From: Janthinobacterium sp. FW305-129
GTDB taxonomy: Bacteria; Pseudomonadota; Gammaproteobacteria; Burkholderiales; Burkholderiaceae_D
NCBI RefSeq assembly: GCF_020858115.1
Contig: NZ_JACYMM010000002.1
Coordinates: 496,001-560,000, forward strand
Direction: 5' to 3'
DNA length: 64,000 nucleotides
Positions within the stretch are counted from its first letter, which is position 1, and the number at the start of each line of letters is the position of its first letter. This document shows positions 16,939-25,092 of this stretch, in pieces. The notes below the pieces were generated by a model, which was not told where the DNA came from, made no database searches, and was given only the letters and a program-made list of their open reading frames with translations. A program made the position numbers and the translations under genes.

Positions 16939-18042
16939 TTATTGTGCGTTGGCCAGCGTTGCTTGCTGTTCAACATTATTTTTCTCCGTGTTGCCGCGCA
17001 CCAGGCGCAGCACGAAACCGGCAGGGCCCGTCTGGTACCAGTGGCGCACGCCACGGCGTGGCTGGCCCATCGCTTGCGTCAAGCGGTCGAGGGTGATGGC
17101 CAGCAGCACGATACCCAGGCCACCCACGGTTGCCAGGCCCATGTCCAGGCGGCCAATGCCGCGCAATACCATCTGGCCCAGGCCACCGACGGCGATCATC
17201 GAGGCGATCACGACCATCGACAGCGACAGCATCAGCGACTGGTTGATACCGGCCATGATGGACGGCATGGCCAGCGGAAACTGCACGCGGGTCAGCAGCT
17301 GCCACGGCGAGGCGCCGTAGGCACGGGCCGCTTCGATCAGATCGGGACGCACCTGGCGGATACCAAGGTTGGTCAGGCGCACCAGCGGCGGCAGGGCAAA
17401 GATGATCGTCACGATCACGCCCGGCGCATTACCGATACCAAACAACATCACCACGGGCACCAGGTAGACGAAGGCGGGCGTCGTCTGCATGGCGTCCAGC
17501 AGGGGGCGCAGGATATTCTGTGCGCGGTCGCTGCTGGCAAGGAAAATACCGAGCGGCAAGCCAATGGCCAGACAGAAGGCCAGCGACGTCAGCACCAGCG
17601 ACAGGGTGGTCATGGCTTCCGGCCAGATGCCCAGCATCGACACGAGCAGCAGCGCCAGCACGGTGCCGATGGCCAGGGTGCGGCTGGTAAATTGCCACGC
17701 CAGCAAGCCGATGATGGCGATCACCGTCAGCGACGGGGCCGCCAGCAGCACGCCTTCCACGCCGGACAGCACGCTGTCGATCGGCGCGCGCACGGCCTGG
17801 AAGAAGGGGCGGAAATGCGCGACGACCCAGCCCAGGCCCTGGTTGATCCAGCTTTCCAGCGGCAGCGAGCCGTCGAAAATCTGCGTCAGGTGAAAACCGG
17901 TCGCGTGTTCCGGCTGCACGGCGGGCGCGGCGGCATCGAGCCACGCGGTGCTGGCGTCGGTCGGCGGCGTCAGCGCCCAGGGATTGATCTGCGCGGCCTG
18001 TTCAACAACAGGTTCTACTGTGGAAACGGTGCTTGGGTTCAT
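16939..18042 (-). CDS. proW: Glycine betaine/proline ABC transporter permease
   Basis: A 367-residue inner-membrane permease. A hydrophilic N-terminal segment of about 90 residues precedes the binding-protein-dependent permease domain with six or more helices. The EAA loop that docks on ProV reads [25 protein letters not shown]. The start overlaps the proV stop by 4 bp (ATGA), indicating coupled translation. Confidence 0.94.
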   Translation of the reverse strand: MNPSTVSTVEPVVEQAAQINPWALTPPTDASTAWLDAAAPAVQPEHATGFHLTQIFDGSLPLESWINQGLGWVVAHFRPFFQAVRAPIDSVLSGVEGVLLAAPSLTVIAIIGLLAWQFTSRTLAIGTVLALLLVSMLGIWPEAMTTLSLVLTSLAFCLAIGLPLGIFLASSDRAQNILRPLLDAMQTTPAFVYLVPVVMLFGIGNAPGVIVTIIFALPPLVRLTNLGIRQVRPDLIEAARAYGASPWQLLTRVQFPLAMPSIMAGINQSLMLSLSMVVIASMIAVGGLGQMVLRGIGRLDMGLATVGGLGIVLLAITLDRLTQAMGQPRRGVRHWYQTGPAGFVLRLVRGNTEKNNVEQQATLANAQ

Positions 18043-19271
18043 GCTTGTCCTTTCTGTTGTTGTTCGGCAATGGCTGGCGTATCGCGGTCGAGGAACTTCA
18101 GCAAGGTTGTCTTGCTGATGGCGCCGCGGAAGCTGCCGTCATTGGCCACCACAGGGACGGCGTAAGGCAGTTGCGCCACCTGGCCGAACAGGCCGGCGAC
18201 TGGCTCGTCTGCATTGATGGTCTGCACGTCGGGCAAATAGGCATGCGCCAGGCCCAGCGGTCCGACATGGCCGTCGAGCGCACTGCGCAGCGAATCGGCC
18301 GAGACGACGCCGAGGAACTTGCGCTGCGGATTGACGACGTAGGCAAACGCGCGATCCTGCTCTTCCAGCATCGACAGCGCGGCGCGCGAACCGCGGCTCG
18401 GCGACTCGGACACGACGATCTGGCTCTTGCGGGCGATATCGCTGGCCTTGAAGACGGCCGCCGCATCGACGCCGCGCACGAAGTTGCGCACGTAATCGTT
18501 GGCCGGTTTGCGCAAAATCTCTTCCGGCGTGCCCACCTGCACCACATGGCCATCTTTCATGATGGCGACGCGGTCGCCGATGCGCATAGCTTCATCGAGG
18601 TCATGCGAAATGAAGACGATGGTGCGGCGCTTGATTTGCTGCAAACGCAGCAGTTCCGATTGCATTTCCGTACGGATAATCGGATCGAGCGCGGAAAACG
18701 CCTCATCCATCAGCAAAATCGATGGATCGCACGCCAGCGCACGGGCCAGGCCCACGCGCTGCTGCATGCCGCCCGACAATTCGTCGGGATAGCTGGCGCC
18801 GTAGCCGTCCAGGCCCACCTGCTCCAGCGCTTGCTGGGCCAGCGCATGGCGCTCGGCCTTGGGCATGCCGGCCAGCTCCATGCCGAAGGCGGTGTTGTCG
18901 AGCACGGTAATTTGCGGCAGCAGCGCGAACGACTGGAACACCATGCTGATGTCCTTGCGGCGCAGGGCGCGCAATTGGGCGTCCGGCAAGGTATTGATGT
19001 CGTTGCCGTCGATCAGGATGCGGCCGGCGGTGGGCTCGATCAGGCGGTTCAGCATGCGCACCAGGGTCGACTTGCCCGAACCGGACAGGCCCATGATGAC
19101 GAAGATCTCGCCCGCTTCAATGGTAAAGGTGGCGTCGAAGACGCCGATGGTGCAGTCCGTCTTGGCCAGAATGTCCTGCTTGCTGGCGCCCTGGCGGACG
19201 AGTTCAAGTGCTTCTTCTGGCTTGTCGCCGAACACTTTGAACACATGGTCGATAATGATTTGTTTTGCCAC
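18039..19271 (-). CDS. proV: Glycine betaine/proline ABC transporter ATP-binding protein
   Basis: A 410-residue ATPase. Walker A is GLSGSGKST, the signature [16 protein letters not shown], Walker [13 protein letters not shown], with the H-loop in [10 protein letters not shown]. Two C-terminal CBS domains (about 285-405) are expected to sense ionic strength and gate transport, as in OpuA. The start chosen is GTG at 19271, because GAGGGAG lies 9 bases upstream and the product then begins [14 protein letters not shown] like known ProV. It is the first gene of the operon and has an unusually long leader. Confidence 0.94.
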   Translation of the reverse strand: MAKQIIIDHVFKVFGDKPEEALELVRQGASKQDILAKTDCTIGVFDATFTIEAGEIFVIMGLSGSGKSTLVRMLNRLIEPTAGRILIDGNDINTLPDAQLRALRRKDISMVFQSFALLPQITVLDNTAFGMELAGMPKAERHALAQQALEQVGLDGYGASYPDELSGGMQQRVGLARALACDPSILLMDEAFSALDPIIRTEMQSELLRLQQIKRRTIVFISHDLDEAMRIGDRVAIMKDGHVVQVGTPEEILRKPANDYVRNFVRGVDAAAVFKASDIARKSQIVVSESPSRGSRAALSMLEEQDRAFAYVVNPQRKFLGVVSADSLRSALDGHVGPLGLAHAYLPDVQTINADEPVAGLFGQVAQLPYAVPVVANDGSFRGAISKTTLLKFLDRDTPAIAEQQQKGQA

Positions 19272-19672
19272 GATGTGGTTCTCCCTCGATTTGACGAATG
19301 GATTGAAACCCAGCAAGCCTGCTAGCTTGCGGCGGGAATCAGCAAACCCTGTTGCGTCGGCTACGCCACGGCGCCAAAATGCGCACGGGAGCGACAATAA
19401 ACAGGGGGTGACACGCGTGTGACCAGCGGATGGCCTAAGCCGGTGCCGGGGTGCCGTGTGCGTGCTAAAAGAGGCTGTGGTTCAGGACTTTTAACAACGC
19501 TAGCGCCATGCAAATACATGGCACCAAATGTATTTGACCGAAAAAAAAATCGACCAAGCTACTTTTAACTGGATGCGGGTGTAAAACCCGAAGAATTATT
19601 CACCACTCAGCGAGCGGAGAGTACTGCGAAGCAGAAGGTGAAACGCGGTGTAGCTGTTGTAAATATGACTCA
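19272..19672 (-). other. Long structured 5' leader of proVWX
   Basis: About 390 bases lie between the predicted proV promoter and its GTG start and hold no supported gene. On the minus strand several hairpins can be drawn: TTCACC...GGTGAA enclosing CTGC-TTC-GCAG (about 19601-19644), a GGGT/ACCC stem-loop near 19580, and a perfect CAAATACA-N10-TGTATTTG dyad (19511-19536) just after a run of T. It may be a regulatory RNA leader or hold an operator; it matches no riboswitch class I can recognise. Confidence 0.5.
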
Positions 19673-19702
19673 AGTATAACGCAAAAAGACACAAAAGTCC
19701 AA
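19673..19702 (-). promoter_or_regulatory. Sigma-70 promoter for proVWX
   Basis: On the minus strand TTGGAC and TATACT are separated by 18 bases, a good match to the vegetative consensus. Transcription would start near 19666, almost 400 bases before proV. Confidence 0.6.
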
Positions 19703-19756
19703 TAGCTTTCCAAATAGAAATGTGATAGCAATGTTCGCTAGCGTACAGTCAGACGT

Positions 19757-19797
19757 AAAAAAGGCGAAAAGAGACGTGTTTTCATCGTCTTTTCGCC
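19757..19797 (-). terminator. Intrinsic terminator after the PHA-system gene
   Basis: GGCGAAAAGACG and CGTCTCTTTTCGCC form a 12-bp stem with a small bulge, ending in TTTTTT on the minus strand. It lies about 60 bp past the stop of the 19858-20142 gene. Confidence 0.85.
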
Positions 19798-19857
19798 CAT
19801 TGCTGCGGCACGCTTCCTAGCACCAAACGGGGCGCCAGACAAGCGCGTGAAACGCCA

Positions 19858-20142
19858 TCAAGCTGACTCGGTAAACACCTTGCGCATCTTCTCGGCGATC
19901 TTGCCTTCGATCGTGGAAGCAAACGCGCTGAGCATGAAACCCAGCTTGATTTGCAGTTGCGCCTGCTCTTTTTCCAGGGTCAGCGAACCATCGACGCCGC
20001 TGCGCTCGAAGCGCAGCACGTCACCATCCCAGGCGCACGCCAGGTCATATTCCTGGGCCAGCTTGTCGGCCACTTGCTGCGCCGCTTCGCGCGCCTTTAC
20101 CGCTGTCAGCTTATGTTGCTGAACTATATTTATATCCGCCAT
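19858..20142 (-). CDS. Polyhydroxyalkanoic acid system family protein
   Basis: A 94-residue protein of the PHA_gran_rgn family, found near PHA granule genes in proteobacteria. It reads ADINIVQQHKLTAVKAREAAQQVADKLAQEYDL, then two antiparallel strands (CAWDGDVLRFERSGVDGSL and AQLQIKLGFMLSAF) and a C-terminal helix; the fold resembles a small SRPBCC-like or dodecin-like domain, but the function is unknown. The start is the ATG at 20142 with AAAGGA upstream. It is monocistronic. A role in storage polymer is suggested by family name and by phaZ 3 kb away. Confidence 0.85.
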   Translation of the reverse strand: MADINIVQQHKLTAVKAREAAQQVADKLAQEYDLACAWDGDVLRFERSGVDGSLTLEKEQAQLQIKLGFMLSAFASTIEGKIAEKMRKVFTESA

Positions 20143-20341
20143 CAAACGATCCTTTTATTATAAAAACGGGGCAATACGGCCAGCATCATACCAGCCGCCA
20201 TGCGGCGGGCACGGCCGCAGCCGGCGCCGGGCGGCTAAAAAAGCCCGTCCTTCCCGCATATCGTTTGCGCGCGATCAAACCGGACGCGCCGAAGCGGGAC
20301 GACTATTCCAGTTCCAGTTGCGAGTGTCTTGGAGAGCTACC

Positions 20342-21739
20342 ATGGACCAGAAAGTCATCGTGCCGGTCGAAGCCGTGCTGACCAAATGCGTGTCCCTGCC
20401 CGTCGGCTACGTCCCTACTCCTTCGGCGCCGTATCGCCAGCACCGCAAGAATGCGCAACTGACCTTGCAGCCGGGCCCGCCGCGCCTGAGCGAGGCAACG
20501 GCCCGCAACTTGGCCGCCGTGCCCGTCGGTTCGCGCGTGCTGATCTGGAAGCAAGACCCGTCCGTCAGCGACCTGGGCACGCGCAAAGCCTTCTTGCCCG
20601 GGCTGATCCTGCAAGGCCCGCGCGACGCGCGCATCACGTTTGGCGAACCGGGCATCGCGCAAGTCAGCCCGAATGCCTTCGGCGACTTCATCGTCTCGCC
20701 CAACACCGACCAGTTCGACGCCGTGCACACCTTTGCCATCGTGCGCATGACGCTCACCATGTACCAGAGGGCGCTGGCCAGCAACGACACGGCGCCGCCC
20801 CTGCCCTGGCAATGGAATAGCGCCAGCAATACGGCGCCCCTGCGCGTATTCCCGCACGGCTTGCCCAACGTCATGAACGCGTATTACAGCCGCAGCGACA
20901 AGGCGCTCAAGTTCGGCGACTTCATCCCCAGCGGCGCCACCGAGCGCGTCTACACCTGCCGCTCGCTCGATATCGTCTCGCATGAAACGGGGCACGCCGT
21001 GCTCGATGGCCTCAAGCCGAATTGGCTGCTCAGCAACAATCCGCCGCAAACGGGCGGCCTGCACGAATCGTTCGGCGACCTGACGGCCATCTTCCTGGCC
21101 CTGTCGCAGCTGGACCAGGTGGAGGCGGTGATCGCGCAAACGAAGTCCGACCTGCACGATAAAACCTTCCTGGCCGACCTGGCGGAGCAATTCGGCCTGG
21201 CGCTGGGCCGTCCCAATGGCTTGCGCAATGCCGACAACGACATCAAATTATCGGAAGCAGGCACGGAAGTGCACGCCATCTCGCAAGTGTTTACGGGCGC
21301 CATCTACGACATCCTGGCCGACATCTTTGCCCACGAACGCCAGCCCCAGCTGGAAGACGACGCGGCCGTGCTGCACCGCTGCGGCGACTACCTGCGCAGC
21401 CTGGTCTTGCGCGCCCTGGTGGCATCGCCCGAGCAGGCCGCCACGTATGCCGACGTGGCCGGCCACATGCTGACCATCGCCCAGGCCGACGGCAACGGCG
21501 CCTACCTCGATTTCATCCGCAACAGCTTTACCGTGCGCGAAGTGCTCAAGGCCAATGCCATGACGGACGATGGCCAGATGACGTTTGCCCCCGATGTTGT
21601 CGACGAAGACGACGCCGTGCAAGACAGGCGCGCCTGCTGCGGTACGATGAACCATGCGGAATACAGCGAATCGGATCAATTGCTCGAAGCGGAACGCGAA
21701 GCGCTGGCCGCCTGGTGCCGCAGCTACGGTCCCCGGTAA
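20342..21739 (+). CDS. HExxH zinc metalloprotease (M4-like gluzincin)
   Basis: A 465-residue protein without signal peptide. The zinc site is SHETGHAVLDG with His214, Glu215 and His218, and a downstream GGLHESFGDLTA provides Glu242 as likely third ligand, the arrangement of thermolysin-like gluzincins. The N-terminal 200 residues have no recognisable propeptide. The C-terminus (about 415-465) is acidic and ends with two Cys. The ATG has GGAGAG 7 bases upstream. The gene 128 bp downstream encodes an emfourin-like inhibitor of M4 proteases, which supports protease function and an intracellular site. The substrate is unknown. Confidence 0.8.
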   Translation: MDQKVIVPVEAVLTKCVSLPVGYVPTPSAPYRQHRKNAQLTLQPGPPRLSEATARNLAAVPVGSRVLIWKQDPSVSDLGTRKAFLPGLILQGPRDARITFGEPGIAQVSPNAFGDFIVSPNTDQFDAVHTFAIVRMTLTMYQRALASNDTAPPLPWQWNSASNTAPLRVFPHGLPNVMNAYYSRSDKALKFGDFIPSGATERVYTCRSLDIVSHETGHAVLDGLKPNWLLSNNPPQTGGLHESFGDLTAIFLALSQLDQVEAVIAQTKSDLHDKTFLADLAEQFGLALGRPNGLRNADNDIKLSEAGTEVHAISQVFTGAIYDILADIFAHERQPQLEDDAAVLHRCGDYLRSLVLRALVASPEQAATYADVAGHMLTIAQADGNGAYLDFIRNSFTVREVLKANAMTDDGQMTFAPDVVDEDDAVQDRRACCGTMNHAEYSESDQLLEAEREALAAWCRSYGPR

Positions 21740-21867
21740 ACAGTACAAGTACAGCCCAACAACAGTACAGTGCACCGTACGGCAGCGCACCGGCGCGCCC
21801 GCTTCAGGCCAGTTGCACCGGCGGCAGGCCATGGCGTACCCCACCACCATCGATAGCAAGGAGCAGC

Positions 21868-22155
21868 ATGAAAATTTCAGCCCGCAGCAGCGGCGGCTTT
21901 GCCGGCCTGAGCGAACAGTACGAGATCGATACGCAAGCCCATCCGGCTGGCCCCAGGCTGGAAGCGGCACTGGCCAGCAGCGGCTTTTTCACGCACCAGC
22001 AAGCAACGGGTGAACAGCTAGGCGCCGACATCCCCCACTGGCAGATCACCGTCGATGCGCCCACCGCGCGGCGCACCATCACGTTTGCCGAGGATGGCAG
22101 CGCAGAAAATGCACGTTGGCAACAGTTGCTGACGCAAATACGTGCCAGCGCCTGA
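21868..22155 (+). CDS. Emfourin-like metalloprotease inhibitor
   Basis: A 95-residue protein beginning MKISARSSGGFAGLSEQYEID, the hallmark of the emfourin family, small proteins that inhibit protealysin-like M4 proteases and are encoded beside them. The rest contains ITVDAPTARRTITFAEDG and a C-terminal helix WQQLLTQIRA. AAGGAG precedes the ATG by 6 bases. It follows the metalloprotease gene on the same strand, with 128 bp between them. It should bind and silence that enzyme in the cytoplasm. Confidence 0.8.
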   Translation: MKISARSSGGFAGLSEQYEIDTQAHPAGPRLEAALASSGFFTHQQATGEQLGADIPHWQITVDAPTARRTITFAEDGSAENARWQQLLTQIRASA

Positions 22156-22380
22156 TTTTTTGGCATGTATTTTGTACCGCACTTGATTTGAGTAAAACAA
22201 AAACACCACACGGCAAGCCAGCACGCCACCCGCCCTGCATCCTGCCGCGGCGGGCGACTGTCGCTTTCTTGCCGCGTTCTTCATGGCAACGTCCCGGATA
22301 GTCGCTGAAATGCCCGCTCTGCGCAGCAACGGCACTGCCAAAAAATGAATTTGCTTATATGTATTGTATATAAGCGGGAT
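22156..22380. promoter_or_regulatory. Intergenic region with a 23-bp palindrome upstream of the ferredoxin promoter
   Basis: No gene is seen here. GCTTATAT-N7-ATATAAGC (22353-22375) is a perfect dyad centred about 50 bp before the predicted start of fdxA transcription, a position fitting an activator or a regulator site. Confidence 0.5.
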
Positions 22381-22409
22381 TTGTGAGAAATAGCGAATTG
22401 CCTTAAAAT
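22381..22409 (+). promoter_or_regulatory. Sigma-70 promoter of the ferredoxin gene
   Basis: TTGTGA and TAAAAT are spaced by exactly 17 bases. The leader to the ATG would be about 70 bases. Confidence 0.55.
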
Positions 22410-22487
22410 ACAATGCTTTGCTTTAGTATGCGCCGCCGAGGTTCCTGCAGGCGCTACAGCACCTCCCCCCAAATTGATAGGACTGTT

Positions 22488-22811
22488 ATGACCCACGTTG
22501 TCACCGAATCCTGCATCGCCTGTCGCTATACCGACTGCGTCGATGTCTGCCCGGTAGATTGTTTCCGGGAAGGCCCGAACTTCCTGGCAATCGATCCGGA
22601 CGAATGTATTGACTGCGCCGTCTGCGTGGCAGAGTGCCCGGTGAACGCGATTTTCGCGGAAGAAGACGTGCCGGGCGACCAGCAAGCCTTCATCAAGATC
22701 AACGTCGATCTGGCCCGCAACTGGCCCTCGATCACCAAGACGAAGGCTGCCTTGCCGGAAGCCGAGCAATACAAGGACGTCAAGGACAAGCTCGACATGC
22801 TGGTGCGCTAA
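22488..22811 (+). CDS. fdxA: 7Fe ferredoxin FdxA
   Basis: A 107-residue electron carrier with one [3Fe-4S] and one [4Fe-4S] cluster of the Azotobacter FdI type. Cys9, 17, 21, 40, 43, 46 and 50 match the cluster ligands, and the additional Cys12 and Cys25 are also at the FdI positions: [18 protein letters not shown] and [14 protein letters not shown]-terminal extension of about 50 residues is usual. AGGA precedes the ATG. It is monocistronic, with a strong terminator. Confidence 0.95.
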   Translation: MTHVVTESCIACRYTDCVDVCPVDCFREGPNFLAIDPDECIDCAVCVAECPVNAIFAEEDVPGDQQAFIKINVDLARNWPSITKTKAALPEAEQYKDVKDKLDMLVR

Positions 22812-22883
22812 GCGCGCGGCAGTTGCGGCGGCAGTTCCGGCGGAGACTCTTCCCCGCAGGGGCGTGGCGGCAAAAAAATGTAC

Positions 22884-22911
22884 AAAAAGCAGCGGAAACG
22901 CTGCTTTTTTT
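22884..22911 (+). terminator. Intrinsic terminator after fdxA
   Basis: AAAAAGCAGCG-GAAA-CGCTGCTTTTTT, a perfect stem capped by a GAAA tetraloop and ending in a T run, 73 bp past the stop. Confidence 0.92.
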
Positions 22912-23084
22912 GCTTTTATGGCATCGTTGCAGGTCTATCCACGCAAGTGTGGCGCGCTGTCACAGCAAAGCGCAAACTGTGGACCTGTGCGCGGTAAAGC
23001 ACATTTTGTCCTCAACAAATATCGTAAAATTGGATTATGATATTTGAGCCGATATTGGCGCTTGGAATTAAACAAGGACTCTAT

Positions 23085-24305
23085 ATGCTTTACCAACTGC
23101 ACGAACTGCAACGCTCTTTCCTCACTCCGGTGATGCAATGGGCAGACATGTCCTCCAAGTTATTTACCAACCCGGTTTCTCCACTGGCCCACACCCCGTT
23201 TTCGCAACGCATCGCAGCCGGCTACGAGCTGATGTACCGCCTTGGCAAAGACTACGAAAAACCACAATTCGACATCAAATCCGTTCTCGTCCAGGGCGAG
23301 AGCGTCGACATCCGCGAACATGTTGTCGTGACAAAACCGTTTTGCCGCCTGATTCACTTCAAAAAAGAAACCACTGGCTTGCAACAGCCCAAAGTTTTGC
23401 TGGTTGCCCCCCTGTCCGGTCACCACTCGACCCTGCTGCGCGATACCGTGCGCGGCTTGCTGGCCGAGCACGATGTCTACATCACCGACTGGACGGATGC
23501 GCGCATGGTACCGCTGACGGAAGGCCCGTTCCACCTGGACGACTACATTTATTATGTGCAGGAATTCATCCGCCTGCTGGCGCCCGACCTGCATGTCATT
23601 TCCGTCTGTCAACCGACCGTGCCCGTGCTGGCTGCCATTTCGCTGATGGCGACGGCCAAAGATCCGCACATGCCGAAAACCATGACGATGATGGGCGGCC
23701 CGATCGACCCGCGCCGCTCGCCCACGCAAGTGAACAACCTGGCGACGGAAAAGAAATTCTCGTGGTTTGAAAACACCGTGATCTACGCGGTGCCGCCGAA
23801 CTACCCGGGCTTTGGCCGCAAGGTGTATCCGGGCTTCCTGCAGCACGCCGGTTTCATCGCCATGAACCCGGGCCGCCATGCCCAAAGCCACCGCGAGTTC
23901 TACATGCACCTGGTGACGGGCGACGACGAACCGGCGGAAGGCCACCGCCAGTTCTACAACGAGTACAACGCCGTGCTGGACATGCCGGCCGAGTACTACC
24001 TGGAAACGATCAAGACCGTGTTCCAGGAATTCAGCCTGCCGAAGGGCACGTGGAAAGTGGGCGGCCAGCTGGTGCGCCCGCAAGACATCACGAACGTGGC
24101 GCTGTTCACCGTGGAAGGCGAACTGGACGACATTTCCGGCGCCGGCCAGACGCAGGCAGCGCATGACTTGTGTTCCGGCATCCCTGCCGAGATGCAGCAA
24201 GATTTCGTGGCGCCGAAATGTGGCCATTACGGCATCTTCTCGGGCCGCCGCTGGCGCGAGATCATTTGCCCGAAAATCGGCGAATTCATTCAGAAGCACG
24301 GCTAA
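23085..24305 (+). CDS. phaZ: Intracellular polyhydroxyalkanoate depolymerase
   Basis: A 406-residue alpha/beta-hydrolase that breaks down stored PHB in the cytoplasm. The nucleophile is a Cys rather than Ser, in SVCQPTVPVL (Cys175), as in Ralstonia PhaZa1. Other catalytic parts are the Asp in VEGELDDISGAGQT and the His in CGHYGIFSGRRW. MMGGPIDPRRSPT and the N-terminal MLYQLHELQRSFLTP are family signatures. The start is the ATG at 23085 with AAGGA upstream; the frame is open for 16 codons before it. The gene stands alone and ends in a terminator. Confidence 0.95.
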   Translation: MLYQLHELQRSFLTPVMQWADMSSKLFTNPVSPLAHTPFSQRIAAGYELMYRLGKDYEKPQFDIKSVLVQGESVDIREHVVVTKPFCRLIHFKKETTGLQQPKVLLVAPLSGHHSTLLRDTVRGLLAEHDVYITDWTDARMVPLTEGPFHLDDYIYYVQEFIRLLAPDLHVISVCQPTVPVLAAISLMATAKDPHMPKTMTMMGGPIDPRRSPTQVNNLATEKKFSWFENTVIYAVPPNYPGFGRKVYPGFLQHAGFIAMNPGRHAQSHREFYMHLVTGDDEPAEGHRQFYNEYNAVLDMPAEYYLETIKTVFQEFSLPKGTWKVGGQLVRPQDITNVALFTVEGELDDISGAGQTQAAHDLCSGIPAEMQQDFVAPKCGHYGIFSGRRWREIICPKIGEFIQKHG

Positions 24306-24323
24306 TACACGGTATCTCCATCG

Positions 24324-24364
24324 AAACGCCACGCCAGTTCATACTGGCGTGGCGTTTTCTTTTA
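24324..24364 (+). terminator. Intrinsic terminator after phaZ
   Basis: A perfect 14-bp stem (AAACGCCACGCCAG and its complement) with a 6-base loop and a T-rich tail. It also lies just past the convergent DOPA-dioxygenase-like gene, which it could serve as well. Confidence 0.9.
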
Positions 24365-24372
24365 TGCCCGGC

Positions 24373-25050
24373 TCACGCGCGCTCGATTTTTACCGTCGGG
24401 CGCGTATTGACAAAGATTTGCTCGACCCTCGGCTCGCCCGGCCCCGGCTTCTTCATCGCATAGCCATTCACGGGCTGCGAGCGGTTCACCCACAGCGCGT
24501 AATACAGGTGGTCGGCGCGCGGATCTTCCGTATTCGGGTGGATCAATATCGTCAGGCCCAGGCTGTTGAGCTGCAGCCACGGCACGATCACCGATATCAG
24601 GTCATTGGTAAAGCCAAAGTAAAACGACGGCGTCACGTGCGGGCCGCGCGGCTCCAGGTTCCAGTCGCCCAGCTCGATCTGGAAGCGTTCGGCCGCCCAC
24701 TTGCGTATCAGCGCCGCCTTCTGGTAACTGTCTTCGTCAAAATAGATATGCGCGTGATAACTCTCGATATCCGTATAGGCGCGCGGCTTGCCCGGCAAGG
24801 TTTCCTCGCCGGGCCGCACGCTGACGGGGCGCGGCGTAGGCGCCGTGTCCGTATGCTCGCCCCACGGACTCTTGCCGGATACTGGCTTCACCCGTTTCAC
24901 GGCGCCATCCTGCGCCAGCGCCGTCCCCGCCAGCCCCGAGGCGGCCAGCGCCGCCACCAGGCCGCCGCCGCGCAAGACCGTGCGGCGCTGCGGAGAAAGG
25001 AGATTGGCCCATTCCAGGTCGATGGCCGCGTGTTGATTTTTGTCAGACAT
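24373..25050 (-). CDS. DOPA 4,5-dioxygenase family protein with Tat-type signal
   Basis: A 225-residue protein. The N-terminus has a twin-arginine motif RRTVLRGGG followed by a hydrophobic stretch ending TALAQ, suggesting Tat export to the periplasm. The C-terminal half (about 95-225) is the DOPA-dioxygenase domain with its conserved His motifs: SYHAHIYFDEDS, RGPHVTPSFYFGF and LTILIHPNTED. Plant and fungal members cleave the catechol ring of DOPA. An exported form is unusual. It follows the TonB receptor gene by 42 bp, probably in one operon. Activity on a catechol is inferred from family only. Confidence 0.82.
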   Translation of the reverse strand: MSDKNQHAAIDLEWANLLSPQRRTVLRGGGLVAALAASGLAGTALAQDGAVKRVKPVSGKSPWGEHTDTAPTPRPVSVRPGEETLPGKPRAYTDIESYHAHIYFDEDSYQKAALIRKWAAERFQIELGDWNLEPRGPHVTPSFYFGFTNDLISVIVPWLQLNSLGLTILIHPNTEDPRADHLYYALWVNRSQPVNGYAMKKPGPGEPRVEQIFVNTRPTVKIERA

Positions 25051-25092
25051 AGGAGTTCCTGTTCTTGATGATCGGTAGAGGGATGCGGCAAA

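Noticed and set aside
16949-18165. Very long plus-strand frames opposite proW and proX
   Set aside because: They are products of high GC opposite real coding sequence; the His/Gln/Arg-rich translation is typical of shadow frames.
21740-21867. Repeated ACAGTACA words between the protease and emfourin-like genes
   Set aside because: Short, irregular copies; nothing supports an operator or repeat element.
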